Notes: generated by a model not told the origin, from the letters alone. Shown: positions 1 through 7,705, numbered from the stretch's first letter. The stretch: 15,784 bases of DNA from Deltaproteobacteria bacterium (GCA_031278835.1 JAITJP010000263.1:1-15784), one strand, 5' to 3'. A program made the numbers and translations.

Positions 1-524
1 GGGTTAATTTTCCGCTAAAACATAAATCAAACTAAGAATTAGAAATTAAGACCTAAAATTTGTAATGAAAACCTTTAGAATATTTCATAAAACTATGGTT
101 TTCTGTCTGATTGGGAGAGACAAAGGTTGAGTTAAATAATTATTGACCTATCTCTGTTTTTATGCTATTTTATTTTCTTGTCAGAGATTAATTTTCACAC
201 GACCGTTTTTTTTGTAAACTATATTTTAACGTTGTCGCCATAAACAATGTTTTAAAAGCTATTCTTGCGATTTACGATTCCAGCCATTGTGATCAAACAA
301 ATATATAGCCAAAGTTTGATTTTTCAAGGCAGACCTTAGCCAATAGCGAGTTTTTTGGAAAGGCTTGACCTAAGCTTCAATTTTAAAAAACTAAAATCCG
401 GTCACCTTTGTTTAAAAATCACCAGCGCCCGGTAGAGTAGGCCAGCTTAGTGGACCTTTCTATGGGCGTAATTTACCAGTATTATCTTAACTTAGTACTT
501 AGCTTAAAAAAGGTTAATTGAGAC
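1..524. other. AT-rich leader region without a supported gene
   Basis: No open reading frame with a credible family match or ribosome binding site is visible on either strand. The stretch is rich in A/T runs. One weak inverted repeat is present: ATCAAAC at 292-298 pairs with GTTTGAT at 314-320, followed by a short T run. It could be a weak terminator for a gene upstream of the window, but the stem is AT-rich and unconvincing. The last bases before 525 should hold the promoter and leader of the SNF2 gene; I cannot pick a convincing -35/-10 pair. Confidence 0.6.
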
Positions 525-3461
525 ATGCCTAGATTAACCCTTGGTTTACCGGCCAATAGTCCCAATGCGCTTTCGAAAGGCCATGGCCAAGCCCGGCCCC
601 TTTCTTACCAAAAGACCCACCGAGTGGACATCCCCGCTGACCTACCTTCCCAGGAAGCGGCCAGAGATCTTGAAAGCCCGACCAAAAAACTAAAAAGTCG
701 AAAAAGCTCCAGCGCCCTGACCCTTAGAGATCGTCTCTCCAGGCTGACTTTTTCCGAGGCCTCGAAAATCTTGGGGCCCCAAGGCAAAGAGCTGCTTAAG
801 TCAAGGTTCTCCCAAGGGCTATCCTTTGACGACATTGCCGACAATTATCTCTTGACTGATGAAGAATTCTCCTTGGACGTCTTTGAGGCCCGGGTCAGTT
901 TTTTTCTTTCGAGTCTCAACGGTCACTTGGATTACCAGTGTTCACTTTGTGGCCAAGGCGCCCCTCGGGGCTGTGAGCACGTGGCCGCGGCCTTGTCGAT
1001 TATCCTTGAGGAGAAAATGGCCCTGGGCCTGGCCGCTCCCCCGCCCGAGCGGGTGCCTTTGGAAAAACTCTCCGAAGAAGACCTGGTGGAAAGGGCCATA
1101 AGCGAGAGACGAGAAAGGGTCATGACCGACAACCTGACCGTCAGTTCTTCTCCCAAAAAAGGCCTCTGGGGTGATTACTCAGTCGATAATCCCAAAACCG
1201 GTCGTAGATATAAGGTCTCGGTTAGGGGTTTGGAGAAAGGCAAAATTTTTTGCCAATGCCCTGATTTCAAAGTCAACACCCTGGGGCTTTGCAAACACAC
1301 CATGGCCGTGGAGAGCTTGGTTCAAAAGCGCCTTAAAAAAGACCCCAACCCTGAGCCCTGGCAGCCCACCGAAGTGGAGGTCTACCTTGACTACCTTTCC
1401 CGGCCCTTGTCTTTAAGGGTCCAGGCCCCCGACTCCCTGACCGGTGAAGCCCAAAGCGCCTTGGCAGATTTCTTGGGTAAACCCATCAGCCAACTGGGTC
1501 CTTTCGTCAGGGCCATGGTCATCTTGGAAAGAAACGGGGTTCCGGTCACGGTTTTTCCGGACGCCCTTGAGTATATTGAACTGACCTTGCATAGGCAACG
1601 CATCGGTAAGATTACCCAAGAAATACGCCGGGATCCCAAAAACCATCCCCTTAGGACTAGCCTACTTAAGTCGGAACTGCTCCCTTACCAGTTAGACGGC
1701 CTGGCCTTTGCCGCCCAAGCCGGACGGGCCATCCTGGCCGATGACATGGGCTTGGGCAAAACCATCCAGGGCGTTGGCCTGGCCGAGTTCTTAGCCCGGG
1801 AATCCGGGGTTCAAAAGGTTCTGATTATCTGCCCGGCCAGCCTCAAGTCCCAGTGGCAAGAAGAAATCAAGAGATTTTCCGATCGCTCGGCCTGCCTGGT
1901 CTTAGGGACGGCCAAAAACCGAAAACATCAATACTCGGGTAAAGATTTTTTTACCATCTGTAACTACGAGCAGGTCAGCCGGGACAGTTCGGTCATCTCG
2001 CGATCGGACTGGGATCTACTGATTCTCGATGAGGCCCAAAGGATAAAAAACTGGGAGAGCCTTTCCCACAGGGCCGTGGCTGAGATCAAAAGCCGCTATC
2101 TGCTTATCCTAACCGGGACGCCTTTGGAAAATAGCTTGGCCGAACTCTACACCCTGGTTAAGCTGGTCGATAATCAACTCCTGGGCCCGGCCTTTAGGTT
2201 CCTAAACGCCCACAAGGAAACCGATGAGCGCGGTAAACTTCTGGCCTGGCGGGGCTTAAACGAGGTCAAAGCCGCCCTGGCCCCGGTCTTTTTGCGCCGG
2301 ACCAGAGCCGAGGTTATGAAAGAACTGCCGCCCCGGCAAACCGAGATCATCCGGGTCCCGGCCACCGACGAGCAAATCGAGCTTCATAACTACAATCTCA
2401 AAGCCCTAAGCCGCATCGTCTCCAAACCCTATTTAACCGAGATGGATTTTCTAAGGCTCAAAAAACACCTTTTGATTTGCCGTCTGGCGGCCAACTCCAG
2501 CATCTTGGTTGACAAAACCGGCCCAAACTCCTCGGGCAAACTGGCCGAACTCTGGGAACTGCTTTTGAGGTTAACCGCCGAAGAAGACAGAAAAATCATC
2601 ATTTTCTCCGAGTGGACCACCATGCTTAATCTAGTCGAGGACCTGCTTTCTCGCCTTAAGGTTAAGTGGGCCCGCCTGGACGGCAGCGTCCCCCAGACCC
2701 AAAGACGGGCCATCATCAGATCCTTTACCGAGGAGCCCGAGGTCAAGTTTTTTCTGGCCACCAACGCCGGTTCCACTGGCTTAAACCTCCAAGCCGCTGA
2801 CACGGTCATAAACCTCGATTTGCCCTGGAACCCGGCCATACTCGAACAAAGAATCGGCCGGGCCCACCGCATGGGTCAAACCAGGCCGGTCCAGGTCTAT
2901 CTGCTCATCACCGCCGACACCATCGAGGAAAGGCTTTTGGAACTCCTGGGGGCCAAAAACTCCCTGGCCCTGGCCACCCTAGATCTCGATAATGACACCG
3001 ATTTCGTGGAAATGTCCACGGGCATAGAGGCCCTGAAAAACCGCCTGGAGATCCTTTTGGGCCGCAAGCCCGACAAACCCATCGAGGAGCCCGAGCCCCA
3101 ATCCACGGCCGAGGCCCGACCCTACGAAACCAGGCGTCAAAAGCTCTCCGAAGCCGGCGGCAAACTCCTTTCGGCTGTTTTTGATTTTTTGGCCGAACTG
3201 GCCCCGCCTCCAGAAGCTCCAACTCCAGAACGGCTCGGCCAAAGCCCGGATGGCCTAGACCAGCCCCAATCGGCCTTGGCTACTCCAAGCGACCAGGTCC
3301 AAGGGGCCCAATCCCCGGCCGAAACCATTAAGGACTTTTTCCTAAGCATGGTTAGCAAAGACGAACAGGGCCGCCCCAAGCTCACCCTAACCCTGCCTGA
3401 CGATAAGGTCATAGACAAGGTCACCGATACCATAGCCAGGTTTTTTAGCCGGGCCCTCTAG
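525..3461 (+). CDS. SWI2/SNF2-family helicase-like ATPase with two SWIM-type zinc clusters
   Basis: A 978-residue DNA-dependent ATPase of helicase superfamily 2, SWI2/SNF2 group; such proteins translocate on double-stranded DNA and remodel protein-DNA or polymerase complexes. The ATPase core shows every landmark: motif I DDMGLGKT at 406-413, motif II DEAQ at 502-505, motif III TGTP at 530-533, and motif VI QRIGRAHRMGQ at 775-785. The N-terminal 380 residues carry two Cys/His clusters. The first is C139-x2-C142-x7-C150-x-H152, SWIM-like; the second is a canonical SWIM finger, C243-x-C245-x10-C256-x-H258. These probably bind zinc and contact DNA or protein. The last 110 residues are Pro/Glu-rich, then helical. 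The ATG start has an AAAAAAGG stretch about 10 bases upstream. The gene stands alone and ends at a strong terminator. Bacterial SNF2-SWIM proteins are widespread but mostly uncharacterised, so the cellular role (RNA polymerase recycling, repair or defence) is open. Confidence 0.93.
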   Translation: MPRLTLGLPANSPNALSKGHGQARPLSYQKTHRVDIPADLPSQEAARDLESPTKKLKSRKSSSALTLRDRLSRLTFSEASKILGPQGKELLKSRFSQGLSFDDIADNYLLTDEEFSLDVFEARVSFFLSSLNGHLDYQCSLCGQGAPRGCEHVAAALSIILEEKMALGLAAPPPERVPLEKLSEEDLVERAISERRERVMTDNLTVSSSPKKGLWGDYSVDNPKTGRRYKVSVRGLEKGKIFCQCPDFKVNTLGLCKHTMAVESLVQKRLKKDPNPEPWQPTEVEVYLDYLSRPLSLRVQAPDSLTGEAQSALADFLGKPISQLGPFVRAMVILERNGVPVTVFPDALEYIELTLHRQRIGKITQEIRRDPKNHPLRTSLLKSELLPYQLDGLAFAAQAGRAILADDMGLGKTIQGVGLAEFLARESGVQKVLIICPASLKSQWQEEIKRFSDRSACLVLGTAKNRKHQYSGKDFFTICNYEQVSRDSSVISRSDWDLLILDEAQRIKNWESLSHRAVAEIKSRYLLILTGTPLENSLAELYTLVKLVDNQLLGPAFRFLNAHKETDERGKLLAWRGLNEVKAALAPVFLRRTRAEVMKELPPRQTEIIRVPATDEQIELHNYNLKALSRIVSKPYLTEMDFLRLKKHLLICRLAANSSILVDKTGPNSSGKLAELWELLLRLTAEEDRKIIIFSEWTTMLNLVEDLLSRLKVKWARLDGSVPQTQRRAIIRSFTEEPEVKFFLATNAGSTGLNLQAADTVINLDLPWNPAILEQRIGRAHRMGQTRPVQVYLLITADTIEERLLELLGAKNSLALATLDLDNDTDFVEMSTGIEALKNRLEILLGRKPDKPIEEPEPQSTAEARPYETRRQKLSEAGGKLLSAVFDFLAELAPPPEAPTPERLGQSPDGLDQPQSALATPSDQVQGAQSPAETIKDFFLSMVSKDEQGRPKLTLTLPDDKVIDKVTDTIARFFSRAL

Positions 3462-3527
3462 CTCCGGCTAAACTTAAATTCTCCCTGGAGCCCAGGGCTT
3501 TTCCCCTAAAGGCGCCTAGCTCTACCC

Positions 3528-3564
3528 AAAAGCCGCGAGGGATGTTTTCCCTCGCGGCTTTTTT
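3528..3564 (+). terminator. Intrinsic terminator after the SNF2 gene
   Basis: A perfect 12-bp GC-rich stem (AGCCGCGAGGGA at 3531-3542 with TCCCTCGCGGCT at 3548-3559) closes a 5-base TGTTT loop and runs straight into TTTTTT (3559-3564). The preceding AAA can extend the stem against the T run. It lies 67 bases after the stop codon. On the opposite strand the same stem is followed by four T, so it may stop transcription both ways. Confidence 0.92.
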
Positions 3565-3583
3565 ACTTAACTGGGTCGATAAA

Positions 3584-3620
3584 CTTGGGCTTAAGGCCAG
3601 GCCTGGCCGGTAGGCCCAAG
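3584..3620. repeat. Nested inverted repeat (cruciform-like)
   Basis: CTTGGGC (3584-3590) pairs with GCCCAAG (3614-3620). Between them lies the perfect 14-bp palindrome GGCCAGGCCTGGCC (3595-3608). The arrangement could fold as one stem capped by a second stem, or extrude as a cruciform. No T run follows, so an intrinsic terminator is unlikely on the + strand. A protein-binding site or a small repetitive extragenic element is possible. Confidence 0.6.
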
Positions 3621-3685
3621 GGCCATGGTTAGCCATAAGCCTAAGCCAAGTAAGCCCCATGACCGCTTTCTTTAGACGGCCTTAC

Positions 3686-3703
3686 CGGGGCCCGGTGGCC
3701 CCG
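3686..3703. repeat. Short GC-rich hairpin
   Basis: CGGGGCC (3686-3692) and GGCCCCG (3697-3703) form a 7-bp all-GC stem around a CGGT tetraloop. It lies about 65 bases beyond the nested repeat at 3584-3620. There is no adjacent T run, so its role is unknown. Confidence 0.5.
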
Positions 3704-4092
3704 CCCCTGGCTTGGGCTTTATGCTAATTATCGGGAACCACAGTACTAAATTTTAGAAAAAAAACCAAAGACTAAGACTTTTTTTGTCCTTTACATTTTT
3801 TTATTCACCTGTTATTCTATTATTCTTTCTTGGCCGCCGCCAAGCCCTTAAGCCCTAATAGAGATTATATTATATAGTGAGCGCCTAAAAATCTTACAAT
3901 TACTATTTTTATTTTATAAAAGATAGATGGTGGAAGAATTAATTCAATAAAACACAAAATACAAAATAATAACAAGCAAAAATTTAAAAACCCTGGTTAT
4001 ATCGCTAAAAAACTTATATAACTTTATTAATAACCAATAAACTGACTTTTTAAATCTACCTGGCTGGGTAAAATTTTCCATTTTTACTCTTA

Positions 4093-4163
4093 AGGTCAGG
4101 CCGGCCTGAGGCCCCAGAGCACCCTGGCCTCAAGCTGGAACTTTCTGACCTGGGACTTTTTTT
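4093..4163 (+). ncRNA. Candidate structured RNA or terminator element
   Basis: An outer 7-bp stem, AGGTCAG (4093-4099) with CTGACCT (4145-4151), encloses a second 7-bp stem, TGAGGCC (4107-4113) with GGCCTCA (4126-4132). Seven T residues (4157-4163) follow five bases after the outer stem. The 14-bp palindrome TCAGGCCGGCCTGA (4096-4109) overlaps and offers an alternative fold. A structured element ending in a T run, with no gene next to it, is what the 3' end of a small RNA looks like. It matches no RNA family I recognise, and transcription is not shown. Confidence 0.35.
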
Positions 4164-4179
4164 ACCAAGTTTCCAAAAG

Positions 4180-4195
4180 CGGCTAACTTTAGCCG
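4180..4195. repeat. Small hairpin CGGCTA/TAGCCG
   Basis: CGGCTA (4180-4185) pairs with TAGCCG (4190-4195) around a four-base ACTT loop, 17 bases after the T run of the preceding structured element. It may belong to the same structured region. No function can be assigned. Confidence 0.4.
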
Positions 4196-4532
4196 ATCGC
4201 CTCAATCGTTTTCCTTGTGACCTTTGGACCAAAAAAAACCAGCTCCGCCCCCCTTTGGGTAAGCGCCGGGCTAGCGGTTTTTAAAAATGGGCAGAGTTCT
4301 TAATAGGTTGTTTTAAGGCCAGTTTTTGAAATTATGCTTCCTTTCAAAATATGGCCCATAAGACCAGCCGGAAGCTTAAAAGCGCTTAAAAGCCATTAAG
4401 GCTTTAATTTTAACATACTAAAACTATTAAAACGTTCTTAATTAGTTTTACAAACTTTCATAGGTATTTTTTACAGTTTTTATTTCTCTAACTACCGTTT
4501 TTGGTATACATTCATGAATAGAAAATAACATC

Positions 4533-5843
4533 ATGTTTTTTGATCGCCCAAACGAAACACTTTCCAGACCAGAACTAGAAGCCCTCCAGCTAAAGCGCCT
4601 TAAGTCATTGGTAACTTTGGCTTATGATAAAATACCCTTTTACTCAAAGAAATTAAGAGATTGTCGTTTTAAACCAGACGATTTTAAAGATTTATCTGAC
4701 CTAAGTCTCTTACCCTTTACCGACAAAGACGACCTTAGGAATAATTACCCCGACGGTCTTTCGGCCGTTGCCAAGGACCAAATAGTTCGCTATCACGCCT
4801 CGAGCGGCACGACCGGCAAGATCACCGTGGTTGGTTACACGGCCAAAGACATCGAGACCTGGTCAGCCCTTATGGCCAGATGCCTTATGGCCACCGGGGT
4901 TGATAAGTCAGACGTGGTCGACGTGGCTTACGGCTACGGGCTTTTTACCGGGGGCTTGGGCGCTCATTACGGGGCCGAGTTATTGGGGGCGGCCGTTTTG
5001 CCTTGCTCCAGTGGAGGCAGCCATAGACAGATACGCTTAATGCGCGATTTGAAGGTCACCGCCCTATGCTGCACGCCAACCTACGCCTTGTATCTGGGCG
5101 AGCTGGCTAACGAAATGGGCCTGGATTTTAGAGACAAAGCCCAATTGCCCCTTAAAACCGGGGTCTTTGGGGCTGAGCCTTGGTCCGAGGAGATGAGACT
5201 TAATATCGAGGCCAAGCTGGGCATAAACGCCATGAACATCTACGGTCTGTCAGAAGTCATGGGCCCGGGTATTTCCATCGAGTGCTTGGAATCTAAAGTG
5301 GGCCTACACATCTTTGAGGATCACTTTTTGCCTGAGATAATCGATCCCCAGTCAGGCCAAGTCCTGGGCCCGGGCCGAGAGGGCGAACTGGTCCTAACCA
5401 CCTTGACCAAGCAAGGCACTCCCTTAATTCGCTACCGAACCAAAGACATCACCAGCTTTATTGAAGCCCCCTGCCCCTGCGGCCGAACCCATCGCCGTAT
5501 GACCAGGGTCATGGGCCGATCCGATGACATGGTCATCATCCGGGGCATTAACGTCTACCCCTCGCAAATTGAGAGTTTGATCTTAGAAATACCGGCTCTA
5601 AGCCCTAACTATAAAATCTTGCTAGATCGCAAAGACAATTTAGACACCCTGGAAATACAAATTGAGCCGGAAGCCTCGGCCAGCCCAGGGCTAAACGAAA
5701 AAGCCATCATGACCAAACTAAGCCGCTCGATAAAAGATTATCTGGGCGTGGGCGCTCAAGTAACTTTACTGGCCCCCAAAACTCTAACTAGGGGTCAAGG
5801 CAAAACCCAAAGGGTCTTTGATCTTCGCCAGGGAAAACTGTAA
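4533..5843 (+). CDS. paaK: Phenylacetate-CoA ligase (PaaK-like, AMP-forming)
   Basis: A 436-residue cytosolic ligase, the same size as classical PaaK (about 437). The family converts phenylacetate, ATP and CoA to phenylacetyl-CoA, AMP and pyrophosphate through an acyl-adenylate. Visible motifs are the phosphate-binding loop SSGTTGK at 90-96, the adenylate motif YGLSE at 237-241, YRTKD at 301-305 with the ribose-binding aspartate, a CPCGRT motif with C314 and C316, the hinge region with GRSDD and RGINVYPSQIE, and a C-terminal GKTQRV (423-428) whose K424 is in the catalytic-lysine position. The ATG start gives an N-terminus typical of PaaK (RPELEALQLKRLK), but no clear Shine-Dalgarno precedes it. 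Neither phenylacetate-catabolic (paa) genes nor an indolepyruvate:ferredoxin oxidoreductase pair lies nearby. In anaerobes such ligases often act on aryl acids from amino acid fermentation, so the true substrate could be another aryl or acyl acid. Confidence 0.92.
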   Translation: MFFDRPNETLSRPELEALQLKRLKSLVTLAYDKIPFYSKKLRDCRFKPDDFKDLSDLSLLPFTDKDDLRNNYPDGLSAVAKDQIVRYHASSGTTGKITVVGYTAKDIETWSALMARCLMATGVDKSDVVDVAYGYGLFTGGLGAHYGAELLGAAVLPCSSGGSHRQIRLMRDLKVTALCCTPTYALYLGELANEMGLDFRDKAQLPLKTGVFGAEPWSEEMRLNIEAKLGINAMNIYGLSEVMGPGISIECLESKVGLHIFEDHFLPEIIDPQSGQVLGPGREGELVLTTLTKQGTPLIRYRTKDITSFIEAPCPCGRTHRRMTRVMGRSDDMVIIRGINVYPSQIESLILEIPALSPNYKILLDRKDNLDTLEIQIEPEASASPGLNEKAIMTKLSRSIKDYLGVGAQVTLLAPKTLTRGQGKTQRVFDLRQGKL

Positions 5844-5870
5844 CAAATTTAAGTTTTTACTTTTAGAATT

Positions 5871-5915
5871 AAAAGGTTATTTAAGTAGATATTATCTACT
5901 TTACCATGACCTTTT
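5871..5915 (+). terminator. Two-part hairpin after the ligase gene, probable terminator
   Basis: AAAAGGT (5871-5877) pairs with ACCTTTT (5909-5915), and inside it AAGTAGAT (5883-5890) pairs with ATCTACTT (5894-5901) around an ATT loop. The element starts 28 bases after the stop codon and its 3' arm ends in TTTT. The stem is AT-rich, so termination would be weak to moderate. Confidence 0.5.
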
Positions 5916-5961
5916 GTCGTCAACCGATAGACCGAATATTCTTGATTATCCCAGAAAACTC

Positions 5962-6042
5962 AAGTAACATAATGCCGTTATGGCTTGGCCCCGAGAGCTT
6001 TTCATTTTTCGAAGTAATATTCTTGTCCCGTCAATGTTACTT
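5962..6042. promoter_or_regulatory. Widely spaced inverted repeat AAGTAACAT / ATGTTACTT
   Basis: Perfect 9-bp arms at 5962-5970 and 6034-6042, 63 bases apart, upstream of the SPFH gene. The pair could be two oppositely oriented sites for one regulator acting on that gene. In AT-rich DNA a 9-bp match over this distance may also be chance. Confidence 0.22.
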
Positions 6043-6125
6043 AATTTAAAGCTAGTTTACTCAAAGCTTTATTTTAAGACCTTTAAACTCGTGTTTGTTA
6101 GATAATATAGTTGAGGCTTTTGAGC

Positions 6126-7376
6126 ATGGCTCAAATTGACGTTATAATTGAAACAGATGAAGAACTCGAACCTGAAATAGACACTTGGGACGGGCGAAAA
6201 TGGCGTTTTTTTTGGTGGTCCATTCTTACGGCGCTCATTTTGGTGATTCTATGGCCTTATATCATAGTTAAAATTGAACCTGGCTATGTTGGGGTACTTT
6301 ACCGTCGCTTTTTTGGCGGTACGGAAATGAACTACATTTTTAAAGAAGGTACCCATACGATATTTCCCTGGGATACTATGTATAAATTTGACGTTCGCTT
6401 ACACGAGGATTCATACAATTTATCTGTTCTAAATAAGTCAGGTTTAATCGTTGACCTTCAAGTAACTATAATTTATCAACCTATATCTATATCTACCCCA
6501 ATTTTACTTACCAACGTGGGGGTTAATTACAGTGAAAAAATTATCAAACCCATGTTACGTTCTACCGTGGTTGACACTATAGCTAAACACAATACCGAAG
6601 AACTTTTTAACGAAAATATTTCCATAATAAAAGATGAAATTCTTGTAGGTATCATAACTTCATTAGGACGTTTACCAATAAGAGTTAATAATATTCTAAT
6701 TAAAGAGATAAAACTTCCTAACGACTTAAATCAAGCCATTAACCAAAAACTGGTCGCCCAACAGAAAGTGACCGAAAGACATTACCAAGTTTTGCAAGCC
6801 CTGGAAGGCTACAAACAAGCCTACGTGGAAGCCAGTTCCGTGCGGATGACCCAAGAGATTGTCAATCCCCTGTTAAGCGAATCATTTTTGCGTTTAAAAG
6901 GCATCGAGGCCACCCGAGAAGTGGCCTTAAGCCCCAATAGCAAAGTCGTTATCATGGGCAATAAAGACGGGCTGCCGGTTATCCTAAACCTGGACGGGGC
7001 CAGTGGTCAGGCCTCCCCTTCGCCGGCTTCGCCCCCAAGCCAGAGGCCCCCCTCTCCCGGCTCCTTAGAGCCCGGTGGCCCGGTAAGCCCCGAAGAGCCC
7101 TTAAGGCCAGAGGCCGGGTCAGCTTCAGCCCCGGAAGGCCGGCCTTTACCGTCATGGCCTCAAGGCGCCCCCGGCCAAGCCGGGCCCCCGGCCGGCTCTC
7201 CCAGCCAGCCCATGGGGCAGCCGCCAGCGCCGCCAGTTTTGCCGCCCAACCCCTCTTACTTAGATCGGGTGGAGCCCTCGCTTCTAGATAACCTAATCGC
7301 TCCCTTTGGGCAATCCCTTAGTTTTCAAGGCCCCGTTGAGGCCATTAATCCAAGCAATACGGTTCAGACTAATTAA
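6126..7376 (+). CDS. Prohibitin/SPFH (band 7) membrane protein with proline-rich tail
   Basis: 416 residues from ATG 6126, chosen over the upstream in-frame TTG (6111) because GAGG (6113-6116) lies at good spacing for the ATG. Residues 1-27 are acidic and cytoplasmic-looking. Residues 28-48 form one membrane segment, followed by the typical SPFH entry IEPGYVGVLYRR. The band 7 domain spans about 50-205, with a prohibitin-type IIKPMLRSTVVDTIAKHNTEELF stretch split across 139-161. A helical section follows (about 205-250). Residues 293-385 are very rich in Pro, Gly, Ser and Ala. SPFH proteins form ring-like oligomers that organise membrane microdomains and often hold proteases such as FtsH or HflKC partners; the partner here is unknown. 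The first 640 bases are AT-rich with little GGCC, the rest GC-rich, so the gene is a compositional mosaic. A small membrane protein gene follows 131 bases later. Confidence 0.88.
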   Translation: MAQIDVIIETDEELEPEIDTWDGRKWRFFWWSILTALILVILWPYIIVKIEPGYVGVLYRRFFGGTEMNYIFKEGTHTIFPWDTMYKFDVRLHEDSYNLSVLNKSGLIVDLQVTIIYQPISISTPILLTNVGVNYSEKIIKPMLRSTVVDTIAKHNTEELFNENISIIKDEILVGIITSLGRLPIRVNNILIKEIKLPNDLNQAINQKLVAQQKVTERHYQVLQALEGYKQAYVEASSVRMTQEIVNPLLSESFLRLKGIEATREVALSPNSKVVIMGNKDGLPVILNLDGASGQASPSPASPPSQRPPSPGSLEPGGPVSPEEPLRPEAGSASAPEGRPLPSWPQGAPGQAGPPAGSPSQPMGQPPAPPVLPPNPSYLDRVEPSLLDNLIAPFGQSLSFQGPVEAINPSNTVQTN

Positions 7377-7381
7377 TTAGC

Positions 7382-7419
7382 CTTTATTAACAAACTTAAC
7401 CCTTAACTAATTAATAAAG
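7382..7419 (+). repeat. AT-rich inverted repeat after the SPFH gene
   Basis: CTTTATTAA (7382-7390) pairs with TTAATAAAG (7411-7419) across a 20-base loop, directly after the stop codon. The stop codon itself lies in a perfect palindrome CTAATTAATTAG (7369-7380). The stems contain almost no G/C and lack a T run, so they are poor terminators. They may reflect the local AT bias. Confidence 0.3.
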
Positions 7420-7458
7420 TAATAAATTTACTTTAACATTGACTATAACAACTTTTCC

Positions 7459-7473
7459 GAGGTTATAAACCTC
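7459..7473. promoter_or_regulatory. Operator-like palindrome GAGGTT-ATA-AACCTC
   Basis: Six-base perfect arms around a three-base centre, 34 bases upstream of the small membrane protein gene. A second dyad, CTTTAA (7475-7480) with TTAAAG (7485-7490), abuts it. The size and place would suit a dimeric repressor, but no regulator is encoded nearby and no promoter boxes are clear. Confidence 0.28.
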
Positions 7474-7507
7474 CCTTTAATCGTTTAAAGTTTTAGCGGG
7501 TAACCAT

Positions 7508-7705
7508 ATGAGCCCTCAATTAACAATAGTGTTAATGATTGTCGTAAGCTTTCTGATCGGAATTATCGGCAGAAACTACCGTTTTGGATTTTGGGGCTAC
7601 TTTTTTTCCTCCCTATTGCTTACGCCCATGGTGGGAATTCTCCTGGTTATCGCTTCCAAACCAAAAGAACAAGTTAACACCATTAAGTATAAAATTAAAA
7701 AATAA
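7508..7705 (+). CDS. Small two-helix membrane protein
   Basis: A 65-residue protein of which nearly all of 4-50 is hydrophobic. The two segments are about 4-20 (LTIVLMIVVSFLIGIIG) and 30-49 (GYFFSSLLLTPMVGILLVIA), joined by the short polar turn RNYRFG. The tail is Lys-rich (KPKEQ and KYKIKK), suggesting both ends are cytoplasmic by the positive-inside rule. The pattern G-R-N-x-x-F-G-F-W-G-Y-F-F with a second helix recurs in small membrane proteins of many bacteria and phages, with no agreed function. A GCGGGT stretch 5 bases before the ATG may serve as ribosome binding site. It could be a partner of the upstream SPFH protein, but the 131-base gap with its own palindrome argues for a separate transcript. 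Confidence 0.72.
   Translation: MSPQLTIVLMIVVSFLIGIIGRNYRFGFWGYFFSSLLLTPMVGILLVIASKPKEQVNTIKYKIKK

Larger units (their letters stand above)
3465..4532. other. Gene-free spacer with several inverted repeats
   Basis: About 1.07 kb between the SNF2 gene and the ligase with no credible coding sequence: reading frames are short and lack ribosome binding sites. GC-rich islands (3584-3720 and 4090-4280) sit in strongly AT-rich DNA. The islands hold nested inverted repeats, listed separately. Elsewhere there is only a small hairpin, AAAGCC (4389-4394) with GGCTTT (4400-4405), and a 10-bp palindrome ATTCATGAAT (4510-4519) just ahead of the ligase start codon. I see no tRNA, transposase fragment or terminal inverted repeat pair that would mark an insertion sequence. 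Confidence 0.6.

Noticed and set aside
2429..2872. 147-codon open frame on the minus strand inside the SNF2 gene
   Set aside because: It lies wholly opposite the conserved helicase C-terminal motifs, has no ribosome binding site, and its Ser/Arg-rich translation is what the complement of this codon usage gives.
3445..3660. 71-codon minus-strand frame spanning the SNF2 terminator
   Set aside because: It runs straight through a strong terminator hairpin and the GGCC palindrome; no family resemblance.
4333..4398. 21-codon frame in the spacer before the ligase
   Set aside because: No Shine-Dalgarno, no recognisable pattern, and it ends inside a small hairpin.
6111..6125. TTG start for the SPFH gene
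   Set aside because: ATG 6126 has GAGG at good spacing, and the TTG would place that GAGG inside the coding sequence.
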